The position numbers and the translations under genes are program-made. The notes beneath the pieces were generated by a model. The model ran no database searches, had not been told where the DNA came from, and worked only from the letters and a program-made list of their open reading frames with translations. From Bacillota bacterium (GTDB taxonomy: Bacteria; Bacillota; UBA4882; UBA8346), in the NCBI GenBank assembly GCA_023392595.1, contig JAEVYU010000001.1:20182-84181 (forward strand): a stretch of 64,000 nucleotides of DNA, read 5' to 3'. Shown here piece by piece: positions 1-7,798 of this stretch (position 1 is the stretch's first letter; each line of letters starts with the position of its first letter).

Positions 1-2
1 TT

Positions 3-1049
3 CGACTAGTGCACGGCGGTGGCGGAGAAGCCACTGCAGAATTAATTCAAAGGGTTTTTTGGTCAAGGTTGCAATATCCGGAATTATTAAAAGGGAATGA
101 CGCTTCTTTACTGGAGCTTACCGATGCCGCGCCGGACGCGGCAAATCCTTCACAAACCGCGGATTTCTTTGGCCGTAGCCGGATAGCCGTTACCACCGAT
201 TCCTTTGTGGTAACGCCCTGGAAGTTTCCGGGCGGGGATATCGGCAGATTGGCCATATGCGGGACAGTCAATGATTTAACGATGATGGGTGCTGCAATCC
301 TGGGGTTAACGGTGGGCTTCATTATTGAGGAGGGATTTCTTCTCTCGGATTTGGAGCAGATTGTCCAGTCATTGGCCGACACAGCCGTGGAGGCGGGGAT
401 CAAGGTTGTTGCCGGAGATACCAAAGTAGTCAATAAGGGTGCGGCCGATGGTATTTATCTGAATACGACCGGTATTGGTCTTGTCGACTCTGCGGTTCAT
501 TTAGGGGGCGAGCTGGCCCGCCCGGGCGACCGGGTCATCGTAACCGGTTCCGCAGGCGATCATGGAGCAGCTATCTTACTTGCCAGAGGAGAGTTGGGCA
601 TTCATGGCTCCCTTGAAAGTGATGTTGCGCCATTAAATCGGATGCTGTTGCCCCTGATTCAACAATTCCCCGGTCAAATAAGGGTGCTGCGGGATCCGAC
701 CCGTGGCGGGCTGGCTACCACATTCAATGAAATTGCCAAGCAATCGGCGGTTTCAATTCGCCTGGAAGAAGAGCGGATCGATGTGAAACCCCAAGTTGAA
801 GGGATTACGGGCCTGCTTGGGCTGGACCCTTTATATTTGGCCAACGAGGGGAAGGCCATCATAATCTGCGAAGATTCGATCAGCGAAAAATTGCTTGAGC
901 TGTTGCGCCAAAATCCTTTGGGCAGGGAAGCCTCCATCATCGGACAAGTAACAAAAGACCATCCCGGTTTGGTTAGTATTCGCGCCAAAATGGGCGGGGA
1001 AAGAATATTACTGATGGGCAGCGGAGAGCAATTACCAAGAATTTGTTGA
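3..1049 (+). CDS. hypE: Hydrogenase maturation factor HypE (5' partial)
   Basis: HypE dehydrates a carbamoyl group on its own C-terminal cysteine to a thiocyanate, which supplies the cyanide ligands of the [NiFe]-hydrogenase active site. The frame is open to the window edge and enters at the N-terminal glycine-rich HGGGG stretch. The true start is therefore probably only a few codons outside the window, and the GTG at position 9 is not convincing as a start. AIR-synthase-type motifs follow in order: a GDTKVV segment, DPTRGGLA, and the diagnostic C-terminal PRIC ending with its terminal Cys. Other hyp genes would be expected upstream. The frame has no internal damage. Confidence 0.95.
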   Translation, partial: RLVHGGGGEATAELIQRVFWSRLQYPELLKGNDASLLELTDAAPDAANPSQTADFFGRSRIAVTTDSFVVTPWKFPGGDIGRLAICGTVNDLTMMGAAILGLTVGFIIEEGFLLSDLEQIVQSLADTAVEAGIKVVAGDTKVVNKGAADGIYLNTTGIGLVDSAVHLGGELARPGDRVIVTGSAGDHGAAILLARGELGIHGSLESDVAPLNRMLLPLIQQFPGQIRVLRDPTRGGLATTFNEIAKQSAVSIRLEEERIDVKPQVEGITGLLGLDPLYLANEGKAIIICEDSISEKLLELLRQNPLGREASIIGQVTKDHPGLVSIRAKMGGERILLMGSGEQLPRIC

Positions 1050-1199
1050 GGGATGGACGGATTGATTAACAGGAATGAGCCGTTTGATAGCGAAATTTTC
1101 GGTAACCCATTCAATCGGTGTGGGATTGAGCGAATCGGGTTGAATATGAACCATTAAGTCCGAGTTTAATTTGCAGTGTGGATTATGGAGGTGGTGTTC

Positions 1200-2309
1200 G
1201 TGAACTGGCGTGTATGCGCGATATTACCCGGGGTGGTAATTTTATTCGTTCTGAGCGTATCATCCTTAGCAATGGCCGATCTGTCAAATGACTATATTTT
1301 TTATTCCCAAGTAGTGGGCGACCAAAAAACGATTTTTTTGGTGAATACGGACGGTGGCGACCAGCAGGTCCTGGTGAAAGGGAAGGATATTGATGTCTTC
1401 CTGGTCAATAAACACATCTTATATTATAAGGACCATCAGCTTTTTGAATACTTCCCCACGGACAAAAAAGCCAAATTGCTTAGCCGCTTTGAGGAAGATC
1501 GAATTGCGGTTCAGAGTTTAGCCGGGAAATCCGATGGACCGGATGTTCCGGATCAGGCCTTGATTTTGGCACAAACTCCTTATGAACAGCATTTTTATAT
1601 CCTTGAGTTTTCCGACGGTAGTGTCCGGCTGGTTTCAAACCCTTCTTTAGCCAACTCTTTATCTACATCGGGCAGCGGGTCCATTAAGGTATATAATGCG
1701 GACCGGAGCGCTGTTGCTGTTGTACGGCAGGCCGGGGTAAAACTGAGGTTTGAATTGTTCATTCAGGAAAAAATGAATGAAAAACTGAAAACCAGCTGGA
1801 CGCTGCCGCAAAACATGACGGTTATTCCCGAACTTCCCATTTGGTCTCCTAATTCGCGGATGCTCGTTTTTTACGCCAGAACATCTGGACAGTTAACCGG
1901 ATTTTACTCCCTATATCTTTATCACCTCGAAAGTAAAAAAATGATTTTGGTTCAGGAACAAGTATTCTCCGTAATGTCTTTGGCCAGTTTAAGCATGGGT
2001 TCTTTCAGGCCGGAGTGGTCTAGTGATGGCGGACAGTTAATATTTCAGTATCAGCCTTACGGATTGCCCACCGAAAGTACCATTTTAAGATATGACGCCA
2101 CAATGGATAAGTTAATCGCTTTGACCAGCAGCCGGGGTCATAACCTTTATCCGACATGGTCCCCATCGGGAAAGAACATTTTGTTTTTATCCAACCGGGA
2201 TTCTTCCCACGATGAGCTTTATATCATGGATAATCAAGGGGAACATCTCAAGCGGCTTTCTTCAACGGATGGGTATACGGAATGGGCCAGTTGGTACAAG
2301 GAGGAATAA
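1200..2309 (+). CDS. Exported TolB-like beta-propeller (PD40) protein
   Basis: The protein has about 369 residues. An N-terminal hydrophobic signal segment ends near an SLAMA site, and WD40-like/PD40 beta-propeller repeats follow. The last repeats are the clearest: a 'YPTWSPSGKNILFLSNR' block and an 'EWASWYKEE' end. Such propellers, related to TolB and DPP-IV N-domains, usually act as extracytoplasmic binding scaffolds, and no catalytic domain is attached here. I chose GTG 1200 because a GGAGGTG Shine-Dalgarno sits 7 nt upstream; an earlier GTG at 1176 would contain that site. A terminator follows directly, so it is probably the last gene of its transcript. The specific function is unknown. 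Confidence 0.7.
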   Translation: MNWRVCAILPGVVILFVLSVSSLAMADLSNDYIFYSQVVGDQKTIFLVNTDGGDQQVLVKGKDIDVFLVNKHILYYKDHQLFEYFPTDKKAKLLSRFEEDRIAVQSLAGKSDGPDVPDQALILAQTPYEQHFYILEFSDGSVRLVSNPSLANSLSTSGSGSIKVYNADRSAVAVVRQAGVKLRFELFIQEKMNEKLKTSWTLPQNMTVIPELPIWSPNSRMLVFYARTSGQLTGFYSLYLYHLESKKMILVQEQVFSVMSLASLSMGSFRPEWSSDGGQLIFQYQPYGLPTESTILRYDATMDKLIALTSSRGHNLYPTWSPSGKNILFLSNRDSSHDELYIMDNQGEHLKRLSSTDGYTEWASWYKEE

Positions 2310-2319
2310 AATCTTCAAC

Positions 2320-2346
2320 AAAAAGCGCTCCAGCGCTTTTTTACTT
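2320..2346 (+). terminator. Intrinsic terminator after the propeller gene
   Basis: A perfect AAAAAGCGCT/AGCGCTTTTT stem with a 2-nt loop starts 10 nt after the propeller stop codon and ends in a T run. It separates this gene from the glutaredoxin/thioredoxin-reductase pair. Confidence 0.8.
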
Positions 2347-2451
2347 TGTCTGGGATTATTAGCCCGATTGACAATTAATTTTTACCTGCCGGATAGAAGC
2401 GAAAAACACGGGGACACTACATCGGAAAAAATAAATTGGAGGAATCATCAT

Positions 2452-2682
2452 ATGGAAGATGTAGTTATTTACACGACTCCCAGTTGCCCTTGGTGCAATA
2501 AAACCAAATCATACCTTAAAGATAAAGGAATTTCTTTTGAAGAGAAGGATGTGGCGGAGGATTCCGGGGCTGCCCAGGAAATGATGGACCTTACGGGGCA
2601 GCGAAGCGTGCCTGTAATCAAGAAAGGCGGGCAATATGTAGTGGGATTTGATCCGGAAAGACTTCAGAATATGCTGCATTAA
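2452..2682 (+). CDS. Glutaredoxin-like (NrdH/Grx-type) redox protein
   Basis: This is a 76-residue single-domain thioredoxin-fold protein. The redox motif C12-P-W-C15 follows the first beta strand, and the cis-proline segment 'RSVPVI' and GFDPERL end are typical of the small Firmicutes glutaredoxin-like family. ATG 2452 is preceded by a good TTGGAGG site; the longer reading frame upstream has no ribosome site and no homology. It lies 11 nt before a thioredoxin-reductase-like gene and is presumably co-transcribed with it, which suggests the reductase reduces this protein rather than a classic thioredoxin. Its cellular substrate is not evident. Confidence 0.88.
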   Translation: MEDVVIYTTPSCPWCNKTKSYLKDKGISFEEKDVAEDSGAAQEMMDLTGQRSVPVIKKGGQYVVGFDPERLQNMLH

Positions 2683-2693
2683 GGGTGAAGAGT

Positions 2694-3623
2694 ATGACAT
2701 ACGATCTAATCATTGTTGGGGCCGGCCCCTCCGGCATGACGGCGGGTGTTTTCGCAGCCCGCAAAGGTTTGAAAACATTAATTATTAGCGAGGATTTGGG
2801 CGGTCAGGTTAACTGGACCTCGGATATTGAAAATTATATGGGATTTCAAGAGATTGACGGGCAGGCTTTAATGGAAAAATTTGAAGCCCAAGTGAAAGAA
2901 CTTCACCTTGAAGAGGAATTAACCACGGTTGTCGACATTCGTAAAGAAGGAGAAGTATTCAAGGTTGTTACCAAAAATCGAGAATATATTTCGAAAGTGG
3001 TGATAGTTTCTTCGGGAAAAAAGCCGCGTACTTTAGATGTTCCGGGTGAACAGGAATTCCGCAATAAGGGTGTCAGTTATTGTGCTACCTGTGATGGTCC
3101 CTTGTTTAGAAATCTCCCCGTCGCCGTGGTTGGAGGAGGTAATTCCGCCCTTAAATCAGCTTTGGATTTGGCGAATTACGCTTCGGAAATCCACTTGATA
3201 GCCAATAGTGGTTTAACGGCTGACCATATCCTGGTAGAGCGCTTAAATAAACTTGATCATCTTAAAAAATATTTGTCCCATACTGTTGTGGAGATTAAGG
3301 GCGGTAAATCGGTGGAAAAGGCTATTTTGGAGGACATCCAAAACAAGCAAAGATTTGAAATCAATGTCCAGGGCGTCTTCGTTGAAATTGGACTTGATCC
3401 CAACCAAAGTTTTTTGGGAGACTGGGTCGAGAAAAACGAGGTCGGTGAAATAAAAGTCGACTGTCTGTGTAGAACGAATATTCCCGGCTTGTATGCAGCC
3501 GGCGATGTCACCTCGGTGCCCGAAAAACAAATCATTGTGGCGGCCGGGGAAGGAGCTAAAGCAGCCCTTAAAGCTTGGGAATTTCTGTTAAAGAACCCTG
3601 AATCCCAGCAACATTTAAATTAA
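2694..3623 (+). CDS. trxB: Thioredoxin-disulfide reductase-like flavoprotein
   Basis: The protein is 309 residues long, normal for low-molecular-weight thioredoxin reductase. It shows the N-terminal FAD dinucleotide fold (GAGPSGMTAG), the redox pair C130-A-T-C133, the NADPH fold (GGGNSA) and the C-terminal FAD motif GLYAAGDV. It transfers electrons from NADPH through FAD to a small dithiol protein, probably the adjacent glutaredoxin. ATG 2694 follows an AAGGGTG site; the in-frame GTG at 2685 lies within that site and is less likely. One caution is that some family members in anaerobes use ferredoxin or F420 instead of NADPH, and motif reading alone cannot settle this. Confidence 0.88.
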   Translation: MTYDLIIVGAGPSGMTAGVFAARKGLKTLIISEDLGGQVNWTSDIENYMGFQEIDGQALMEKFEAQVKELHLEEELTTVVDIRKEGEVFKVVTKNREYISKVVIVSSGKKPRTLDVPGEQEFRNKGVSYCATCDGPLFRNLPVAVVGGGNSALKSALDLANYASEIHLIANSGLTADHILVERLNKLDHLKKYLSHTVVEIKGGKSVEKAILEDIQNKQRFEINVQGVFVEIGLDPNQSFLGDWVEKNEVGEIKVDCLCRTNIPGLYAAGDVTSVPEKQIIVAAGEGAKAALKAWEFLLKNPESQQHLN

Positions 3624-3635
3624 GAGAGGTGATTT

Positions 3636-3710
3636 TTGCAACTTTATTGGATAAAGGGTCTTTTAGGCAATACGAGGCATACCGGATCCGTAATACTAAG
3701 CAATAAATGA
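3636..3710 (+). CDS. Possible 24-residue small ORF
   Basis: A TTG codon lies 5 nt after a strong GAGAGGTG Shine-Dalgarno, directly downstream of trxB, and opens a 24-codon frame ending at TGA 3708. The peptide (starting QLYWIKGLL after the initiator) has no family I recognise. The only support is the ribosome site and the intact frame, so it may be spurious. Confidence 0.22.
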   Translation: MQLYWIKGLLGNTRHTGSVILSNK

Positions 3711-3746
3711 ACAGCAAAGCTAAATAAAAATTAATTCTATCCCCTC

Positions 3747-3787
3747 AAACACACCCATATATTGTAAAGGTGTGTTTGTTTTTTTAT
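3747..3787 (+). terminator. Intrinsic terminator of the grx-trxB unit
   Basis: A perfect 9-bp stem AAACACACC/GGTGTGTTT with a 13-nt loop is followed by GTTTTTTTAT. It lies about 120 nt after trxB and separates the redox pair from ylbJ. Confidence 0.85.
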
Positions 3788-3863
3788 CGGTGAATCATTC
3801 ATAACAAACTAAAACAAGCAAGCAGCTTGTTATGGGCGAGGGCGCCTGGGGAGGGGAAGATCA

Positions 3864-5123
3864 TTGCGGGTTATGTATTTGCAGAAAATTAAGATATTAC
3901 TAGGAGCAATCTTGATTTGCCTGTTGACGCTTTCTTTAGTGATTTACCCAAAAGAAGGAGTAGATGCCGCAATCGAGGGACTAAAAGTCTTTTGGGATAT
4001 TGTGCTGCCTTCATTGTTGCCTTTCTTTGTATTATCTGAGGTAATGCTGGGTATGGGAGTGGTCCATTTTCTGGGTGTAATATTGGAACCCTTAATGAGA
4101 CCTTTATTTAATGTGCCCGGTGTCGGGGCGTTCGCATTATCCATGGGTTTGGCGGCCGGATATCCCATGGATGCCGTGATTACGGGGAAATTTCGCCGCA
4201 ATGGTCTTTGTACCCGGGTGGAAGGGGAACGCTTACTTTCATTTACCAATACGGCCGATCCATTATTCATTTTTGGGGCAGTGGCGGTCGGAATGTTTGG
4301 ATATCCGGATTTGGGGATTATCTTGGCTTTAGCTCATTATATCGCTAGTTTTACGGTCGGAATCGTTTTTAAATTTTACAAAAAAGAGAAATCTTCGGAA
4401 GAGGGAAAAACCGATGGGAGTCTGTCCGGTTCCTGTAAAACCGGTATTCTAAGGCGTGCGATGGGTGAACTGTTCAAAGCCCGCCGGGAAGACGGCCGCC
4501 CTTTCGGCAGACTCCTTGGGGATGCTGTCAAGGAATCGATGGCTACTTTGTTGATGATTGGCGGTTTTATTATGCTTTTTTCAGTGCTCGTAAAAATGTT
4601 GACGGTTTTCGGGTTCTTTGGGATTTTAGCGCCGGTATTTAGAGGAATCTTAAGGATTTTTAATATGGATCCCCATTTGGTCCAGGCTATATTTTACGGT
4701 ATTTTGGAAATTGATTTGGGAAGTATGGCTGCGGGCAGAGCTGCCGCTCCACTTGTTGATAAAGCAATGATTGCCAGCTGGATTATTGCTTGGAGCGGGT
4801 TGTGTGTACATGGCCAGGTTGCCAGTGTGATTCACGATACAGATATCAGAATGGGTCCTTACATGGCAGCCCGTTTTTTGCACGGATTGTTTGCAGCCAT
4901 TTTTACATGGATGCTGATGGGACCGTTAATACCCGTATTGGCTCCTCTTAGAAATTATCCGGCAGTGAGTGCACCAGCAGGGAAGGGATTTCATCCGCTG
5001 GACCGGATTGTTTTTTCCGGTGAGCAATTACTGGTAATTTTAGGTCTGTTAATTCTTCTCTCCTCCTTTATTTATTTCCATCAGCGGTACCGGATTATTT
5101 TTAAAGATAAAAATAAGAAATAA
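3864..5123 (+). CDS. ylbJ: Sporulation integral membrane protein YlbJ
   Basis: The protein has 419 residues and many membrane segments. It carries two nucleoside-recognition (Gate)-type blocks, one around residues 40-160 and one around 220-380, and the sequence context (PSLLPFFVLSEV, GYPMDA, FTNTADPLFI) is characteristic of YlbJ. In Bacillus ylbJ is a sigma-E sporulation gene; its transport substrate is not established. TTG 3864 is preferred because GGGGAGGGGAAG precedes it at normal spacing, whereas ATG 3873 is too far from that site. A small hairpin (3800-3834) lies in the leader, and a terminator follows the gene. It sits directly before the yqfC-yqfD sporulation genes. Confidence 0.88.
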   Translation: MRVMYLQKIKILLGAILICLLTLSLVIYPKEGVDAAIEGLKVFWDIVLPSLLPFFVLSEVMLGMGVVHFLGVILEPLMRPLFNVPGVGAFALSMGLAAGYPMDAVITGKFRRNGLCTRVEGERLLSFTNTADPLFIFGAVAVGMFGYPDLGIILALAHYIASFTVGIVFKFYKKEKSSEEGKTDGSLSGSCKTGILRRAMGELFKARREDGRPFGRLLGDAVKESMATLLMIGGFIMLFSVLVKMLTVFGFFGILAPVFRGILRIFNMDPHLVQAIFYGILEIDLGSMAAGRAAAPLVDKAMIASWIIAWSGLCVHGQVASVIHDTDIRMGPYMAARFLHGLFAAIFTWMLMGPLIPVLAPLRNYPAVSAPAGKGFHPLDRIVFSGEQLLVILGLLILLSSFIYFHQRYRIIFKDKNKK

Positions 5124-5126
5124 AAT

Positions 5127-5166
5127 ATCCTCCCCTGAGCATAAACCATAGGGGGGGATTTTTTTG
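5127..5166 (+). terminator. Terminator of ylbJ overlapping the yqfC ribosome site
   Basis: An ATCCTCCCC/GGGGGGGAT stem with one U-G pair is followed by seven T. The right arm of the stem is also the only Shine-Dalgarno sequence for yqfC, and the T run contains its TTG start. Formation of the hairpin would therefore both end ylbJ transcription and hide the yqfC ribosome site. Confidence 0.7.
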
Positions 5167-5451
5167 GGGCAACGGAAACGGATTCCATTCACACATAAAC
5201 TGGCCGATTTTTTGGATATCCCGCTGGATACCATGACCGATTGGCCAAGAATGACGATCAGCGGTAACAAAAATTTATCCATTATCAATCATCGAGGGGT
5301 CATTGAATATGACCAGACGCTGGTGAGAATTAATACCCGTTTTGGGGAGTTGAAAATTTCCGGAACCGGGCTAATGATTGTATCGGCTGTGAAAGAAGAG
5401 ATTATCGTGGAGGGAAAAATCAATCAACTCGAATGGATTGATTGGAGGTAA
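5164..5451 (+). CDS. yqfC: Sporulation protein YqfC
   Basis: The protein is 95 residues and matches the YabP/YqfC family: an LDIPLDTMTDWPRMTI segment, then the 'NHRGVIEY' and 'GTGLMIV' strands, then an acidic 'EEIIVEGKI' end. YqfC is made in the mother cell during sporulation, and its biochemical role is not known. The TTG start lies within the T run of the upstream terminator, and its Shine-Dalgarno is the G-rich arm of that hairpin. The family length agrees with this start. yqfD follows after 4 nt, which indicates a conserved operon. Confidence 0.88.
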   Translation: MGQRKRIPFTHKLADFLDIPLDTMTDWPRMTISGNKNLSIINHRGVIEYDQTLVRINTRFGELKISGTGLMIVSAVKEEIIVEGKINQLEWIDWR

Positions 5452-5455
5452 TAAA

Positions 5456-6667
5456 TTGAATTTGGAGCGAATGATATCTTTTTCCACAGGATATATTCAG
5501 CTGATAGTCCGGGGCGCTCATTTGGAAAAATTCCTGAATTTGCTGACTGGTTCAGGATTATATTTATGGGATGTAAGGCGTTTGGGAACCGAGGTTGCGG
5601 AAGTAAAAATTCGGGCTCATGGCTTTTCCAGGATTCGGGGGGTTGCCCGTAAAACCCACACTACAGTGAAAATTTATCAAAAAAAGGGATTGCCTTTTAT
5701 CAAACGTAAAATGGCGCGGCGTAAATTTTTTTGGATGGGGGCTATGATACTCATAAGTTTACTGGTATACTTAAGTTCATTCATTTTGATTATTAAGGTT
5801 GATGGTTTTGAGGATTCCCAACGGCAACAATTGCTAGCCAATCTGTCGCGTTTAGGATTGAAGGCAGGGTCCTCCCGCCAGGAAATTATACGGAAAAAAG
5901 ATTTAATCGAAAGGGAAGTTATGATCCACACGCCAGGCGCCGTTTGGTTGGCAATCACGGTACGCGGTGTGGTCGCCGAAGTAAAGGTTGTTCAACGTAA
6001 AAATGCGCCTGCGCCGGTTGAATCTTGTGATATTGTGGCTGCTAAAGACGGAGTTGTTACCAAGATGGTTGTGGTAAGAGGGGTACCGGCCGTCAAAGAA
6101 GGGGATACAGTGGCAAAAGGCGATTTGTTAATCAGCGGTGTACAATGGCTTACGAACTCGGAAACAAGAGAACTTGAGAAACACGAAGTGCCCGCCAGCG
6201 GGATTGTGGTAGCCAAAGTGTGGTATGACTTGGAAATCGTGGAGCCGAAAATTGTTTGGCGTCCTGAAATAAACCGGGATTTTTTTCAGAAGTATCAATT
6301 AAGATGGGGACGAAAACTATTTCCGCTAATTAGTTTTGGCAAGCGACCGGAATACAACTATTACTGGTCGCGTTGGCGTCGGCCTCTTTATCAAGGAAGG
6401 AATCCGTTCGACAATGTAGAAATAATAAAAGATACTTGGCAAAAGATAATCTGGCATCGTAAGGTGCTGAGTCGCAGTGAAATTGAAAAAACCGTTTTGG
6501 ATGAAATGAAGGAAAGAGTTGAAAAGTTGGATTTAAAGGCTAATCCCTCCGCCCGGACTTGGACCTGGGAAGGAAATTTCCTCAAGTTTACAGCGACTTA
6601 TGAGAAACAAGAAGACATAGCCAGGATCTCGTTTATAAAAACTAAAAGTTGCATTGGAAATAATTAA
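5456..6667 (+). CDS. yqfD: Sporulation protein YqfD (stage IV family)
   Basis: The protein is about 403 residues and belongs to the YqfD family. It has a cytoplasmic N-terminal part of about 90 residues, one strong membrane segment (FFWMGAMILISLLVYL region) and a large extracytoplasmic domain. The conserved VKVVQR/IVAAKDGVV block resembles a small hammerhead or biotinyl-like fold. In Bacillus it is a sigma-E-dependent sporulation gene next to yqfC. TTG 5456 was chosen because GGAGGT lies 8 nt before it; the in-frame TTG at 5438 is upstream of that site. The following 111 nt contain no clear terminator, so read-through into phoH is possible. Confidence 0.88.
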   Translation: MNLERMISFSTGYIQLIVRGAHLEKFLNLLTGSGLYLWDVRRLGTEVAEVKIRAHGFSRIRGVARKTHTTVKIYQKKGLPFIKRKMARRKFFWMGAMILISLLVYLSSFILIIKVDGFEDSQRQQLLANLSRLGLKAGSSRQEIIRKKDLIEREVMIHTPGAVWLAITVRGVVAEVKVVQRKNAPAPVESCDIVAAKDGVVTKMVVVRGVPAVKEGDTVAKGDLLISGVQWLTNSETRELEKHEVPASGIVVAKVWYDLEIVEPKIVWRPEINRDFFQKYQLRWGRKLFPLISFGKRPEYNYYWSRWRRPLYQGRNPFDNVEIIKDTWQKIIWHRKVLSRSEIEKTVLDEMKERVEKLDLKANPSARTWTWEGNFLKFTATYEKQEDIARISFIKTKSCIGNN

Positions 6668-6778
6668 TTTGGAAATTTTATCGGAACAAAGATTCATTTC
6701 ATGGCAGTATACCACGATAAAAGGGACACAGACTATTAAATATCTTATCATCACACGATGTAAAAAACGACTTTTTGG

Positions 6779-7798
6779 ATGAGGGGAAAGGGGCAACAGT
6801 TATTATTGAGTAATATCGAATACAAATTAGAACTTGAACCCAGGATGGCGCCACAGTTGATTGGAAAACTTGAGGAAAACATCCGGCTTATTGAAGAAGG
6901 TTTAAAAATAACGATTTTTTCACGGGGAAATGAACTCATTTTAACCGGTGAACAGACCCGGATTGATCAGGGAGCGGCTGTTATTGAACTTCTGAATCAG
7001 CAACTAAAAAAAGGACATATCGCTGCCCTGGACGAAATTCGTTATTTGGTGCATCTGGCTCAGGAAGGCCAATTGAATAAAGCAACAGCCCTTACAGAAG
7101 AAGTAGTTGCGGTCACTGCGCGCGGGAAAAAAATATTCCCCCGTACCCTAGGTCAGAAACAATATGTAGAATCCATCCTTCATAATGGTCTTACATTTGG
7201 GATCGGGCCTGCAGGAACAGGCAAAACTTATATTGCCGTGGCGCTGGCGGTGGCCGCATTACAAGCAAAAACCGTAAATCGCCTGATTTTAACTCGTCCG
7301 GCAGTAGAAGCCGGAGAGAAACTGGGTTTTTTGCCGGGAGATTTACAGGAAAAGGTGGATCCCTATTTACGTCCCCTTTATGATGCGCTTTATGATGTGA
7401 TGGGGGTCGACTTATTTCAAAAGTATTTGGAACGGGGCATTATTGAAATTGCCCCTTTAGCATATATGCGTGGACGGACGCTGGACGATTCGTTTATTAT
7501 TTTGGATGAGGCTCAAAATACAACGCCCGAGCAAATGAAGATGTTTCTGACCCGGATGGGATTTGGTTCGAAAGCTGTCGTCACCGGTGACATTACTCAG
7601 GTGGATTTACCGAAAGGCACCATTTCGGGGTTAACCCAAGTGGGTGAGATATTTGCCGATGTACCCGGTATCTCTGTAGTTATGTTGACCGATCGGGATG
7701 TGGTAAGACATGAACTTGTTCAAAAAATAATCCGGGCTTATGAACGTTACCAACAAACGGTAAATTCTAAAGGAGCTGGCAATCTTGGAGCTCAATGA
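6779..7798 (+). CDS. phoH: PhoH-family ATPase (PhoH-like)
   Basis: The protein is 339 residues. It contains an N-terminal KH-like region and then a PhoH ATPase domain with Walker A GPAGTGKT and Walker B FIILDEAQN. Homologues are linked to RNA metabolism and almost always neighbour ybeY, as here. The start is uncertain. ATG 6779 has only a weak upstream site, while TTG 6806 lies after a strong GAGGGGAAAGGGG run at slightly long spacing. The 3' end overlaps pgpH by 14 nt, which argues for translational coupling in a phoH-pgpH-ybeY operon. Confidence 0.92.
   Translation: MRGKGQQLLLSNIEYKLELEPRMAPQLIGKLEENIRLIEEGLKITIFSRGNELILTGEQTRIDQGAAVIELLNQQLKKGHIAALDEIRYLVHLAQEGQLNKATALTEEVVAVTARGKKIFPRTLGQKQYVESILHNGLTFGIGPAGTGKTYIAVALAVAALQAKTVNRLILTRPAVEAGEKLGFLPGDLQEKVDPYLRPLYDALYDVMGVDLFQKYLERGIIEIAPLAYMRGRTLDDSFIILDEAQNTTPEQMKMFLTRMGFGSKAVVTGDITQVDLPKGTISGLTQVGEIFADVPGISVVMLTDRDVVRHELVQKIIRAYERYQQTVNSKGAGNLGAQ

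Noticed and set aside
2368..2397. TTGACA upstream of the glutaredoxin gene as a promoter
   Set aside because: The best -10 candidate (GATAGA at 18 nt) matches only three of six bases; a promoter must exist here but is not shown by this pair.
3838..3860. GGCGCCTGGGGAGGGGAAGAT before ylbJ as a further R2 fragment
   Set aside because: It resembles the AGGCGCCCAGGGAGGGGAAAG arm of R2 over about 20 nt only, without the complementary arm; it also serves as a plain ribosome site.
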